64,000 nucleotides of DNA from NCBI GenBank assembly GCA_037974965.1, contig JBBPFI010000001.1, positions 2,790,001 to 2,854,000 of the forward strand. The letters run 5' to 3'. Numbering within the stretch: position 1 is the stretch's first letter; each line of letters starts with the position of its first letter. The notes under the pieces were generated by a model that did not search any database, had not been told where the DNA came from, and saw only the letters and a program-made list of their open reading frames with translations. This stretch comes from Dacryopinax spathularia (lineage: Eukaryota; Basidiomycota; Dacrymycetes; Dacrymycetales; Dacrymycetaceae). Below, one piece after another: positions 35,204-45,772 of the stretch. Both the position numbers and the translations under genes were made by a program.

Positions 35204-36349
35204 CTATGGATGCCCCAGGGAGTCGTCATCATCCGTGAAATCCCATACAGAGAAATCGGAGTCGTAGGACTCGGCAGTGACGACACTAAAACTGTCTTCT
35301 TCGTTCCAGAGATAGTCTGGGGACTGATCGCGTGCCTCCAGGAGAGAAGAAATGCTCGACGAAGGCGAGGAATGCACTGGAACATCCGTGAGCTCTTGTC
35401 CAGAGAGGCAGGCAATCTGGACAAGCTGAGATGGTGCAGCCTTATCAGCCAGAACACAAAGCTCGTCGCTCTCGAACGAACAGCCGTCGCAGTCATACTC
35501 AACATCTTCATTCCCGTCGTCATCGTCGTCATCGTCCGATACCCAAAGCGAGAACGGCCGGTAGTCGTCCTTGGCTCGTATTGTGGGCAGAGGTAGCAAA
35601 GACCTCATCTCGCCGGGAATGACAGCGGTGATGAAGTTCTCAGGCATCACGGGCAGTTCTTTGGGTGGAAGATGGATGAACCTCGTATCGAAGGCTGGAT
35701 CCACATCGTTCTGTTCGCGCCTTCGGATACTTCTGGCTCGTTCGAAGGCAATGGCCTCATCCCAAGTTTGGACGACGGACCGATATTCGTCCGCTTGTTT
35801 ACAGGAGACGCAAAATCGAGGAGCCTTGGATGGTAGGGCAGGTCGATACAGCAGAGCATGATCTTCCCAATCCTCCAGCAACTTCCTTAGGGAGCAATTG
35901 CAGCACCTTAGTCGGGGGCCACGACGCCGGATGTACCAACAGAAATGCTTGCAGATGCCCACGTCCTCCGCAAACGTTCCTACTGGTGCAACGACCTTCA
36001 GTTTAGAAGACGGTTGCCGGAGAGAACGCGGGATGTCGTGGAAAGTTGCCATGAAGGACTGATCTGCCGGTTTCCCACCTCGCCCTAATCGAGGTGAGCG
36101 CGTCTTCAAGACGACAAACGGCGATTGCGTACCTTTGCAAGCGGGGCAGTATCCCGTGACGGGACGGCCCTTCACGGCTACCAAGCCCCTCCCATCGATA
36201 TGCATGAGAGCGTACCCATCAATGGGCCGGGCATCGGTGCACGCACAACAGGAAGGAATTGTCAGTTGACAGTAATGGTGACCGCACTTCTTCGGGGTGA
36301 TAGAGGTCACAGATGTGACAGCATTGGGTAAGGGGCGAGTAACAGCCAT
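35204..36349 (-). CDS. Cys/His-rich acidic protein, single exon
   Basis: Intronless gene of 381 codons. Its ATG at 36349 sits in an excellent Kozak context (GCCGCCATGG). The N-terminus carries the third copy of the Cys/His motif at 36137-36292 (CGHHYCQLTIPSCCACTD, ARP, IDGRG, YCPAC). A second Cys cluster follows about 75 residues later (CKHFCWY...RCCNCSLRKL, then CVSCKQ), which resembles the CPVC...CCCTC segment at 34835-34952 of the neighbouring gene. The middle has an IRRREQND basic stretch. The C-terminal half is strongly acidic, with a run of seven Asp near residue 275, and disordered. No RING is present. It is a paralogue of the 32.7-34.9 kb gene and is likely nuclear or protein-binding, but function is unknown. 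Confidence 0.8.
   Translation of the reverse strand: MAVTRPLPNAVTSVTSITPKKCGHHYCQLTIPSCCACTDARPIDGYALMHIDGRGLVAVKGRPVTGYCPACKGTQSPFVVLKTRSPRLGRGGKPADQSFMATFHDIPRSLRQPSSKLKVVAPVGTFAEDVGICKHFCWYIRRRGPRLRCCNCSLRKLLEDWEDHALLYRPALPSKAPRFCVSCKQADEYRSVVQTWDEAIAFERARSIRRREQNDVDPAFDTRFIHLPPKELPVMPENFITAVIPGEMRSLLPLPTIRAKDDYRPFSLWVSDDDDDDDGNEDVEYDCDGCSFESDELCVLADKAAPSQLVQIACLSGQELTDVPVHSSPSSSISSLLEARDQSPDYLWNEEDSFSVVTAESYDSDFSVWDFTDDDDSLGHP
36137..36292 (-). other. Unrecognised Cys/His motif, third copy
   Basis: Same spacing as the two copies to its left on the map. The DGRG core and all Cys/His are kept, although the residues between them differ at about half the positions. This shows the conserved positions are the metal-ligand candidates. 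Confidence 0.6.
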
Positions 36350-36658
36350 GGCGGCGGAGGATCCCACCAGAATCGCAGACGGTCGAACAGCCGTGCTTGC
36401 CGTCCGGCTAAGGGGCAGCTTCGAGAGGTGGCTCCACGCTATGGGTAGATAGCCACACCATCCTCAGGCCCTTATGTATCACAGTTTATTCTTGAGCCCT
36501 AGTAACCAGAGTGACGAAGGCACAGTCAGGGACCGCGTGCCCTGACTCGCGGTGACTACGACGCGTGAGGTTACTGACGCACGGCCCACGCAACAGCACA
36601 GTGCCTGTAGGTGGATAAAATAGCATTATATTGAGCAGTAAAAAAGCCACGTAGCGAA
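36350..36658. other. Intergenic gap
   Basis: Holds the promoter of the intronless Cys/His gene and the 3' end of YAE1. No other feature is seen. Confidence 0.4.
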
Positions 36659-37255
36659 TTATTGCAGCCCTATCCGCAATAAGACGGCGCGCAGGCGGTC
36701 GCTCAACTCCTTCAGTCGGACTTGCCCATCAACGGTCTTCATACCGTTTAATGCCTTCGACAGTTGCTCACCGGCATCTTCTTCATCATCGATACCATGC
36801 TCTCTGGCATGTGCGATAGCCTCTGCATCCCTTGGTGCAACGTCCCTGAGCTGCAATTGGGCAAGTCCCGTTGCGATAGCCCCTAATTCATCGAGTTCAC
36901 GATCGATCCCGGTCGGAAGCGCGGTGCCATGGACAGCGCCAGACTGCACTTGCAAAAGATACTGCAGCGCAGCAGCAGATGTGCCCCGGAGATTGCCTAA
37001 GCTGCGACCAACGGGTACTCCTGTTTCACAGAAACCTTGGTCAAAACCTTCCTGGAGATGCGCTTCCTTTCCTGCTGTGATGCCTTCACGATATCCGTCC
37101 TTGAACACGATCAGCCTCGAGGCCAAAAGCAGACCATACGGACAGGATGTGGAACTCACATTCGTAAACTTCTCCGCCATGGCACTCCATTCTCGGTCGG
37201 CAACGCCTTTTTCTGTCATCTCGCCCTCCTCCATCCAGACGCCCTCATCCTCCAT
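36659..37255 (-). CDS. YAE1: Yae1 family protein
   Basis: Two exons, 37160-37255 and 36659-37099, joined in phase 0 (KFTN/DGYREG). The family hallmark is a deca-GX3 repeat, seen here as DGYREGITAGKEAHLQEGFD followed by QGF and GVPVGRSLG (residues about 33-70). In yeast, Yae1 works with Lto1 as an adaptor that brings the ABC protein Rli1 to the cytosolic iron-sulfur assembly machinery. The start is the ATG at 37255 (MEDEGVWMEE); the frame upstream has only a TTG. The C-terminal half is helical and unremarkable. It is head to head with the MTR10-type importin. Confidence 0.85.
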   Translation of the reverse strand: MEDEGVWMEEGEMTEKGVADREWSAMAEKFTNVSSTSCPYGLLLASRLIVFKDGYREGITAGKEAHLQEGFDQGFCETGVPVGRSLGNLRGTSAAALQYLLQVQSGAVHGTALPTGIDRELDELGAIATGLAQLQLRDVAPRDAEAIAHAREHGIDDEEDAGEQLSKALNGMKTVDGQVRLKELSDRLRAVLLRIGLQ

Positions 37256-37809
37256 GTTTGGATGCAAAGATGAAGCTTACTGATCATACATCAATGTAGC
37301 TCCTTCCGTAAGGCTGCGCCTTACGCACTCCACTGCTGCAGTTGAAGAGGACAGAAGCGGTAACAAAGGGAGCTCGCGTTTGCGTCGATCTTGGCTACAA
37401 ATTGACCTCCGACTGTCGTGTAAAGAGAGACAGGAAGGCTTCGATAGAGCCGGCACTAACAGCTTGCTTAAAGAGAGCAGCGGATATTAACAGGGCCTCG
37501 ATAAAGTACGGCGTTCTTCACTGAATATATGCGGGTGGAAATGGTTGAATTTTGACGGCGAAGATGGGCAAGAACCAGAACTGGGACAGTAACACGGAAA
37601 TCCCTTCTGTTGAAAACGGCTGCATTGGACGGAAGCAAATGCCCTTGCTCACTCAGGCTGCGAGCGTTCTTGTTCCCATCGCCCACCCATTCACGCCACT
37701 TTGGCACCGAACAGCCAGCGACTCCTATTATTCCTTTTACTTCGACTTCCTTTCCTTTCTTACTTGCGACTGGGGGTTGAAGGAGCTGCATATACCGTAC
37801 AAACTCATC
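37256..37809. promoter_or_regulatory. Shared promoter of YAE1 and MTR10-like gene
   Basis: 554 bp between outward-facing starts. The stretch at 37720-37770 is pyrimidine-rich, typical of fungal start regions. An in-frame ATG at 37564 would extend the importin by 82 residues without a stop, but the added sequence does not look like the family. Confidence 0.4.
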
Positions 37810-40800
37810 ATGACGTCCACAGAAGAGGCCATCAAGACCGTGGCGACTGCCTTGGACACATTGTACAACAATCCAGATAATGCGGCCAAACTGCGGGCGA
37901 ACACCTGGCTTCAGGACTTTCAGCACACCGTGAGCGGCTTCCATCCGATCGGTCGGGCACCATTCCTCATCATGTCGTTTCTGTGTTGCGGGGTGTAGAA
38001 GGAGGCTTGGGCGACAAGTAATGCGTTGCTGCTGGCGCCTGAAGCTCCCATCCAATGGAAACTCTTCGCGGCCCAGACGTTCCGAGCGAAGGTGGGCGCT
38101 TATGCAACCTGCACGATATAGTCTGCTGATGGCATTGCTTGTATCATAGGCGACATACGATCTTGCTCAACTATCTGCACCGGAACGCATATCATTACGC
38201 GACATGCTGCTTGCGGCGATGGAAGTGTTCGCTGAGGGACCGCGACCTGTCCTTACCCAAATCTGTTTGGCGCTTGCCGTGATGGCACTGCAAATGCCGG
38301 ATTGGACCGACGTTGTTCCTACCATGATCAAGGCATATGGCACTAACCCACGAATGGTCAATGCACTGCTTGACTTCCTGACGGTTCTGCCGGAGGTGGT
38401 GGGAGAAGCTCATGTTCCCATCTCGGTGCGCAATGGCAGGTGTTGATTGTCATTCGGCGCGTCGCTGACTGTGCTATGCAGCAAGAAGAGGCTAGTCAGA
38501 GAGCGGCGGCTCTGTTGTCTGACAATGCGGAACAAGTTCTGCAGCTCCTGGCAGCATATATCAAAGCGGATGGTACGTCCTGCTTCTGAAAGCCTTGATA
38601 CTAGGCTGATATACCTGTAGGAGTGACCGAAGCGATTCAACAAAGTGTCTTCGAGTGTTCGAGGGTCTGGATCACCTACGGCGAGATCAGCCCGTTGTCA
38701 TTTGCCGCCACGCCGCTCTTCGAGTTCGCATTCCGCGCTCTGGAAGACGACGTCCTGTTCGACAGCGCGGTTGAGATCATCTGTGATCTCATTCACGAAA
38801 CACAGGAAGTCAGCGAGAACCTCCCTGTCATCCAGAAAATTGTTCCACTCGTCATTGGATTACGACCGCTGCTGGATCGATCCCTTGATGACCCTGAGCG
38901 GGTAAAAGGCATCTGCCGTATTTTTGTGCAAGCAGGCGAGAGCTATCGACAGCTCATTGTACATCATCCGGATACATTCTTCCCGATTGTCCAGGCGATT
39001 GCTCAATGTTCGGCTTTGGACGACTTCGACATCGTGCCAGTCACGTTCCCCTTCTGGTACCGATTCGCTGGCGCTCTTGGCAAGATGACGGAGGTGCCGA
39101 AGCAGTTCGCGGAGGTCTATGAGGGACTGGTGCATACCCTCATCCGGCATTTGCAATATCCACAGGACCCGAGCACGTTGACGCCGCAAGAAATGGACGA
39201 ATTCCGCGACTTCCGGCATGAAATGGGCGATACGCTCAAGGATTGTTGCTCTATCCTCGGTGCGGACAAATGCCTCAGCATTGCACTCGAGCATATCAAG
39301 ATCGCCATCTCGAAGGGCGACAGCTGGCAAGCGATCGAAGCGCCTTTGTTCTCGATGCGTTCCATGGGTGCGGAAGTCGACATACAAGGTACCTCGGTAA
39401 TACCGCAAGTTCTGGAGCTAATCCCCAGCCTTCCGCAACATCCACGAGTGCGTTACGCCGCGCTACTTTTCGCTGGTCGTTACACCGAATGGATCAACTT
39501 GAGACCGGACTATATCCCGTTCATCATGAGCTACATTTCGGAAGGCTTCGCCACCAACGACCCGGAAGTCATAGCTGCCGCGTCCCACGCGATGAGCTAT
39601 TTGTGCAAGGACTGCAAGACCGTAAGTTCCCACCAGCTTTGCGTTTCAACCCAATGCTGACTACATTTCTCAGCATCTCGTCTCATATCTGCCCGAGCTG
39701 CACCAGTTCTTGCAGACTCGAGGCGTGCAGATGCATCAAGAAGACGTTATGTCGATCTACGATGGTGTGGCTTGGGTGCTAAGCAGCCTGCCTGTCTCAG
39801 AAGCGGCGAGCGGCCTTCTGCAGTTCTCCACGCCGCTTATTCAACAAGTCGCTGCGGCAACTCAGCGGGCCGGGGACTACTCGCGCGATGAACTGAAACC
39901 GGTTGCCGACTCGTTTGAGAACCTCGAGAGTTTGATCAAGGTCATGATTGGCTTCGGCGAATTATTCCCGACGGACTGCCTGGATACGCCCGGACGGGTA
40001 TGGCCAATTTTCGATGCCTTCCTCACACGATACGGAACTGTTTTCTTCATCTCCGAACGCATCACTAGCGTGATCCGCAGAGCCATCCAAAATTGGCCTG
40101 CGGATAGCTGTCGGCCATTGGCAGCCGGTGTTGCTGCGAGGATGTGCCAATGTTTCGAGGAAAGCGGCTTCTCCGGCTACCTTTGGATTTCTGGCAAGCT
40201 CATTGATCGGTATTTCGCTGGCGGTGATGCGCAACTGCACGCCACGTTTGCCACCATGTTCGATCGTGAGACGCGCAAAGTACTCCAGATGTTCGCCGAG
40301 CATCAGGAGCGCCCAGATACAATTCAAGATGGTGAGTCTTTATTAGTCGGCGCGTCATACTATGCTGAAGACAGTTCTCCAGTCATCGACGATTATGTGC
40401 ACCTCCTCATGCAAGTTGCGGAGCAAATGCCCGACTCCCTCTACTTGTCTCCTTCCTTCCCTCTTATTTTCCAGGTCGTGATGGCGGGCCTGAAAATGCC
40501 GACTGTGGACCTCAATCACGTAACACTCTCGTTCGTTCTGAATGTCTTGAACAACCCCGGCCTGCTGAATGCTGCACTGGAGCCGACTCTACATCCTCCA
40601 GCCTACGTTACAAGTATCCGAACAGTCGTGGAGACATACGCTCCGCAGCTACTGAACCTCTTGCTGGTCGGTATGATGGACCATTACGTGGAAGATTGCA
40701 TCGATCTTGTGGTGGATATCATTCACGTGATGGCCAAACTATGGCAACGCCAGTTGTTGACTTGGCTTGAGCCCACTCTGGGTCAGATCCCGGATAACCT

Positions 40801-41016
40801 CGTCATGCCCGAAGCCAAGGTTACATTCTTCAATGACATGACCAGGTGAGCATCATCCTTACCGCGAAACGCCTTCAACATCTGATCAGGTTCTGCAGTG
40901 CGTTGGGTCCCGCAAGTATTGACAAAGTCAAGCAAGCAGTGCTGAATCTGCACCGCGCTTCACGTCGGTTGAGGCAGCGGAGGATGCACATGATGGATAT
41001 GGCTCGGGAGAGATAG
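37810..41016 (+). CDS. MTR10: Importin-beta family nuclear import receptor (Mtr10/transportin-3 type)
   Basis: Karyopherin built of HEAT repeats that carries SR/RGG mRNA-binding proteins into the nucleus. Introns read: 37930-37998, 38092-38149, 38426-38482, 38573-38620, 39622-39673, 40846-40889. The N-terminus (AIKTVATALDTLYNN, LQDFQHTKEAW) is the importin-beta N-terminal domain. SVFECSRVWITYGEI, then LFEFAFRAL, and SLYLSPSFPLIFQVV are Mtr10/TNPO3-like blocks. The C-terminus ends in a basic helix (ASRRLRQRRMHMM). A further in-frame intron of 51 nt is likely at 40332-40382 (GTGAGT...TTCTCCAG), which changes the product by 17 residues. Full length, about 930 residues, is normal for the family. 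Confidence 0.9.
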
Positions 41017-41208
41017 TTGTGATTCAAAGGTACGGTTACTATATACCCCAGCTAGTCAGATACCTTCGTGTGGCATCCCACGTAGAGATTGTGACATTAG
41101 GATACCCTCAGCAGAAGAGACAATATTGGAGAATAACACGTGCACCCTGACCAGAACAAGGACTCGACGAAACTGGGCCTAAGCAGTGCAGCCTTTGTAC
41201 ACCCCATC

Positions 41209-41992
41209 ATGTCCGACCTATGTTATACTACTCCAACAAGCCCAGCATGGCAACTTACACACTCTTTGCTTGCGATAATCTCACTCTATCGAACTGCTAC
41301 CATCGGCATACAAGATCCGAATAAAGATCCAGCAGCTCATACCCGGTACAAGGAGAACAGTCTCGTTGTCCTCATTCTTGTCTTGCTGCCGAAGATGTTG
41401 CAACTCTACATTGGTCTGAACATCGCCTTCTTCGTCTTCCGTGCCGTCATGGTCCTCGTATATCCGGCGGAGCTATCAATTATGTGTCCAGCAACACCAC
41501 CCATGTGGCTCACGCTGGCCGGTTTTACTGGCTCGGTCCTTGGAGTGATCGGCACCGAACTCCGATTATGGTGCTACAGAACGCTCGGGAAATACTTCAC
41601 ATTTCGCTTGGCAGTACAAGCAGATCAGCCAGTAAGCTGCGCTGCGAATGTGAAGCTTTGGTCTTATGAAGCTGAATGTCGCTTTCAAGCTCATTACTAC
41701 GGGACCTTATACCTATTTGCGGCATCCGGCATACCTCGGCGCGTTCCTGACTGGCCTGCAGTTCCAACTCTCCGTCATATTGTCTAACCCGATTTCCCTG
41801 TGTTATGGACGCAATCTCTTCAAGTACAGCAAAGAGCTGGAGACTGCCCTCCTTATTATGGGGTTCTTCCCGGGCATCGCGGCCATTGTCAAGCGGATGA
41901 ATGACGAGGAGAAAATGATGAAGACGAAATACGGCAAGGAGTACGCCGAGTGGGAAAAGAGGACATGGCGGATGATGCCATTTGTATACTGA
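41209..41992 (+). CDS. ICMT-like membrane methyltransferase
   Basis: Two exons, 41209-41613 and 41672-41992, spliced in phase 0 (FRLA/LNVAFK). The protein is hydrophobic, with about four membrane spans. Its C-terminal half has the isoprenylcysteine carboxyl methyltransferase / PEMT signature: LGKYFTFRLA, TTGPYTYLRHPAYLG, then a membrane stretch and DEEKMMKTKYGKEYAEWEKR. In true Ste14 these residues bind S-adenosylmethionine and the prenylated cysteine in the ER. Basidiomycetes carry several divergent copies of this family, and I cannot say that this is the Ste14 orthologue. The start at 41209 is chosen because the frame further upstream opens only with GTG. Confidence 0.8.
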
Positions 41993-42578
41993 CTCTGCTT
42001 CATTGTTCTGGAAGATATGTCGCACGGCGATAACCACAGCGCATGAAGCAGGCACGTTCGTTCTTGTCTGTTGATTTACGATGCCTGCCCAGAGCTGGCC
42101 GGCGACCCGTTCGACCGATGTTGGAGCGACGGCCGACGACATTTGCGTGCATGTTGCAAGTCTCGGAGATGGGCAAGTAAAGCGGGCTCGAGATTAGCCT
42201 AAACTATTGATGACGATTCCAGGTTCGCACGCAGCCGCGGATGTTAGTGCTCTGAGGGCGTTTATCGACCAGCGCGACGCGCCGCTGGAAGTCGACGTGT
42301 CTTTTCATGCTGATAAAGCCAAATTTTCCCTTGGAGACTTGGTAACCCATTGATTGTTGACTGTAATGTCGGAGATTACTTTGCCATGCCCTCGGAATTG
42401 AGAGGTCTTAGTTCCGATTACAGCTCAGCAGCGGAGGACAGGGATGAGGCGCAGAACCGGAGCCAAACGCACGTGTGGTGACGATGGGAAGCTCCTTCAG
42501 CGACCCGTGCTCGTTGCCCCTTACTGCCCTCACTGCTCTCCGAGGCTATCTTCAGCACAACCACCACCACCCACCACC
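41993..42578. other. Intergenic gap with unassigned small frames
   Basis: Between the methyltransferase and LSC1. An ATG at 42209 opens 47 codons and an ATG at 42082 opens about 36, but they do not splice together in frame and match nothing known. A pyrimidine-rich and CCACCACC leader precedes LSC1. Confidence 0.4.
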
Positions 42579-43899
42579 ATGCTCTCCCAAGCATCTCGGG
42601 CGGTCTCCACCTCCCTCCGATCTGCTAGTATGCCTAGATCTCGTTTGTTCATTTTGGAGAAAATGGCTGATATGCGTTGCAGCTGGAAGGAGGGCGTTCT
42701 CCGTATCAACGACCAGAAAGAGCTATGAAGACACGATACGCAACCTGATGATTAAGCCGGATACGCGGGTTCTATGCCAGGGATTCACGGGGAAGACTGT
42801 ACGTTGAGATGAGACTACACTTACGAGTAGAGCTGATCACTTTGTTGCCAGGCTACTTTCCACATTCAAGAAGCGCTCGCTTATGGCACAAACATGGTTG
42901 GTGGCGTGTCTCCGAAAAAGGCCGGTCAGACACATCTTGGTCTTCCTGTGTTCGGCAGTGTGAAGGATGTGAGTGCTCATGGCACCCCAAACGGCCGGAA
43001 TCTGACGCATATATGCAGGCTGTCCGGGAGGTGCAGCCCGAAGCATCTGTCATCTACGTTCCACCGCCTTTCGCCGCCGATGCCATCCTTGAAGCAATAG
43101 AAAACGAGATTCCGTTGATCGTCTGCATCACCGAGGGTATCCCTCAGGCAGACGAGATCAAGGTGGTCCAGGCGCTGAACAGGCAGTCCAAGTCTCGCCT
43201 TGTTGGCCCGAACTGCCCGGGTATCATCAACCCTCTTGGCTGCAAGATGGGCATTCAGCCTGGCCACATCCACAAGCCTGGGAAAATTGGTACGCCGTGT
43301 CCTCTTTCCCTGTGCTACATTTGCTCACGTATATGCAGGCATTGTCTCCCGATCCGGCACCCTGACCTACGAGGCTGTTAACCAGACAACTCTGGCTGGT
43401 CTCGGCCAGTCGCTCTGCGTCGGTATAGGCGGTGACCCATTCCCCGGCTCTCAGCACATCGACGTACTGAAGGTCTTCATGGAGGATGACAAGACAGAGG
43501 GTCCGTTCACCTCTCCTTTTTTTTCTTACCAGGACGTTGACTGATATGGTCATAGGTATTGTCATCATCGGCGAGATTGGAGGTTCCATGGAGGAAGACG
43601 CTGCTGCGTACCTCGAGCAGGTGAATAAGACTCGGGCGAAGCCCAAGCCCGTTGTTGGCTTTATTGCTGGCCGGACTGCTCCTCCTGGACGTCGTATGGG
43701 TCACGCTGGTGCGATCATCAGCGGTGGAAAGGGTCGTGCGGAGGATAAGGTTGCTGCCTTGGAGAAGGCCGGTGCCATCGTCTGCGATAGCCCTGCGAAA
43801 ATCGGCGAGACCATGCTGAAGGTGCGTACGAGTAATAAATTCAAAAGGCAGAAAGTTAACTTGGTGATATAGGCGATGCAGGAGGCTGGTCTCCACTAA
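42579..43899 (+). CDS. LSC1: Succinyl-CoA ligase alpha subunit, mitochondrial
   Basis: Converts succinyl-CoA to succinate with ATP or GTP formation in the citric acid cycle. Seven exons: 42579-42627, 42683-42798, 42852-42968, 43019-43289, 43339-43500, 43556-43821, 43873-43899. The first exon plus the second give a mitochondrial presequence ([17 protein letters not shown]). Core motifs are intact: [56 protein letters not shown], and [16 protein letters not shown], which carries the phosphorylated active-site His. The last exon encodes only AMQEAGLH. Length is normal. It converges on BIO2. Confidence 0.96.
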
Positions 43900-44057
43900 T
43901 CTTTACCGAACCTTGTTATATATACAAATAACCCGGTAGACTACTCCTCAGTTTTCGTCCATTCTGGAACGGTTTTCCTGAATATTATCAGATCACCTTC
44001 ACCCATGCGAGTGCACCGGATCCAAGGGCCAGTGACTTGGTTTTCTTAATTCATTAT

Positions 44058-45419
44058 CTATGCTACAACGGCTTCTGCCTGCAGGGACGGCTGTGGCTCC
44101 TGCGCTAATGGGCTCTCTCTTGCCCGCTCCTTCTCCAGCACCTGCTCCTGTGTGAAACTCTCCATGCCCTGCAGTCCCCATCTGTCGAACATTGCCTTGT
44201 CTTCGTCCCAGCCAGAGCCTGCGACATGCATTAGTGCCGAGCAGAATAATACAGTTCGACAAGGTTTCGACTCACAAGGCGTGGTCAACATCTTCTCGCC
44301 CGTAAAGACCGCGTTCGCGCCCGCCATAAAGCACATCGCCTGCTCCGTCTCCGTAAAGGTCTGCCTCCCCGCGGCAAGCCGAATGATCGTCCTAGGCAAA
44401 ACAATCCTGGCGGTAGCGATCGTCCTCAAAATCTCCGGCGCCGTCGTCGGCCTGTTCCCCTCCAACGGCGTCCCCGGAATCGGCACGAGCGCATTAACGG
44501 GGAAGCTCTCCGGGTGCTCGGGCAAGTTCGCAACCTCCGTGATGAGGCCCACCCGGTCCTCCTCCTGCTCTCCTAGGCCCAGGATCCCACCAGAACAGAC
44601 GTTGATCCCCGCTTCCCGGACGTTCGCCAGCGTCTGCAGTCGCTCGTCGTACGACCGAGTCGTAATGACACTCGGGTAGAACTCGCGCGACGTATCCAGG
44701 TTGTGGTTATACGCCGTCAACCCCGCTTCCTTAAGCTGCCTCGCCTGTTCGGGCGAAAGCATCCCCAAAGTAGTGCAGACTTCCATCCCCATCGCGCGCA
44801 CTTCCCGAACCATGGTCAGAATCCGCTGGAACCCGCTCTTCCGGCCGGCGAGATCTCGCCAGGCTGCACCCATGCAGAATCGCGTGCTGCCGTTCGCTTT
44901 TGCCCGACGGGCTTCGGCGAGCACGGGCTCGAGGTCGACGAGGCGGGAGGCTTTGGTCGCCGTGTCATACCGGGAGGATTGGGAGCAGTAGGCGCCTGGA
45001 GAACCATCAGTCCTCTGTCTGAAGTTTATCTCAACATGACGTACAGTCCTCCGTGCATCCCCCCGCTATTCCACACATCGCAACCGTCAGCTACTGCCCA
45101 GAAAGCGGATACATGCACCCCACTCACTCTTGATATTCATCAGGGTACACAGCTGCACCTTTGTCGGATCATGCCACATCCGATGGACGCTCGCAGCCTT
45201 ATACACCAGCTCAAGCAAAGGAGTGTCGTACACTTTCTGGACTTCGGCGCGAGTCCAGTCGTGTCGTACTGCTGCTGCTGGGGATGGAGCTGAGGCGCTT
45301 GAGGTTGCGGTGCCGGGGCCTGGGGCGGTGGTTGCGAAGCCTGCGCGGCGGACGGGCGCTTGAGAGAGGAGGGTTGGTGCACCTGAGCGGGTGAGGATGG
45401 GAGTGCGGGGGAGACGCAT
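44058..45419 (-). CDS. BIO2: Biotin synthase, mitochondrial
   Basis: Radical-SAM enzyme that inserts sulfur into dethiobiotin. Exons: 45128-45419, 45045-45065, 44276-44995, 44058-44218. The start MRLPRTPILTRSG begins an Arg/Ser/Ala-rich mitochondrial leader; then comes HDWTRAEVQKVYDTPLLEL. The radical-SAM cysteine motif (CTEDCAYC) is assembled from a 21-nt exon and its two neighbours. Then come YNHNLDTSREFY, CSGGILGLGE and the Arg-containing RIVLPRTIIRLAAGR, which provide the [2Fe-2S] ligands and substrate site. The last exon starts in TTPCSGWDEDKAMFDRWG and ends with a Gln/Pro/Glu tail of about 35 residues, longer than in yeast. It converges with LSC1 and is head to head with the mutarotase gene. 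Confidence 0.95.
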
Positions 45420-45772
45420 GCTGTCGACTGCAAAGGGGAGAAGAGAGAGAGAGAGGAAAGAGCGAGGGTGGTCGGACGAGAGACAGAGGAAAGAAGAGAG
45501 AGGAAAGGCGGCGGTCAGAGACGGATATATGCACCCACTACTGCGAAGAGAGGAGTTGTAATCACCTTTGCTTGGCGGCTGATACGCTCGTTGGGGACAC
45601 TGTCCTCCGATCACACGCCCATCCAATCACAGCTCAGAGACACGCGCACTTTGAAGGGACCCAGACCCTGGGAATTATTGGTGGCGGTGAAGAAGGGCGT
45701 CGGCGTTATGGGAAGGGAGGGATGATACCCCGCGAATTGTTGGAAGGCGTTGTCAGGAGAACATGAGCAACG
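45420..45772. promoter_or_regulatory. Shared promoter of BIO2 and the mutarotase gene
   Basis: 353 bp between outward-facing starts. A GA-rich (plus strand) block at 45430-45510 is a polypyrimidine leader for BIO2. Confidence 0.4.

Noticed and set aside
37564-37809. In-frame N-terminal extension of the importin
   Set aside because: Composition unlike importins and the family starts near the ATG at 37810; it is more likely leader sequence.
41597-42142. 181-codon minus-strand frame overlapping the methyltransferase
   Set aside because: Antisense to conserved codons of the methyltransferase; no domain.
42082-42352. Two short frames between the methyltransferase and LSC1
   Set aside because: They do not splice in frame and resemble nothing known.
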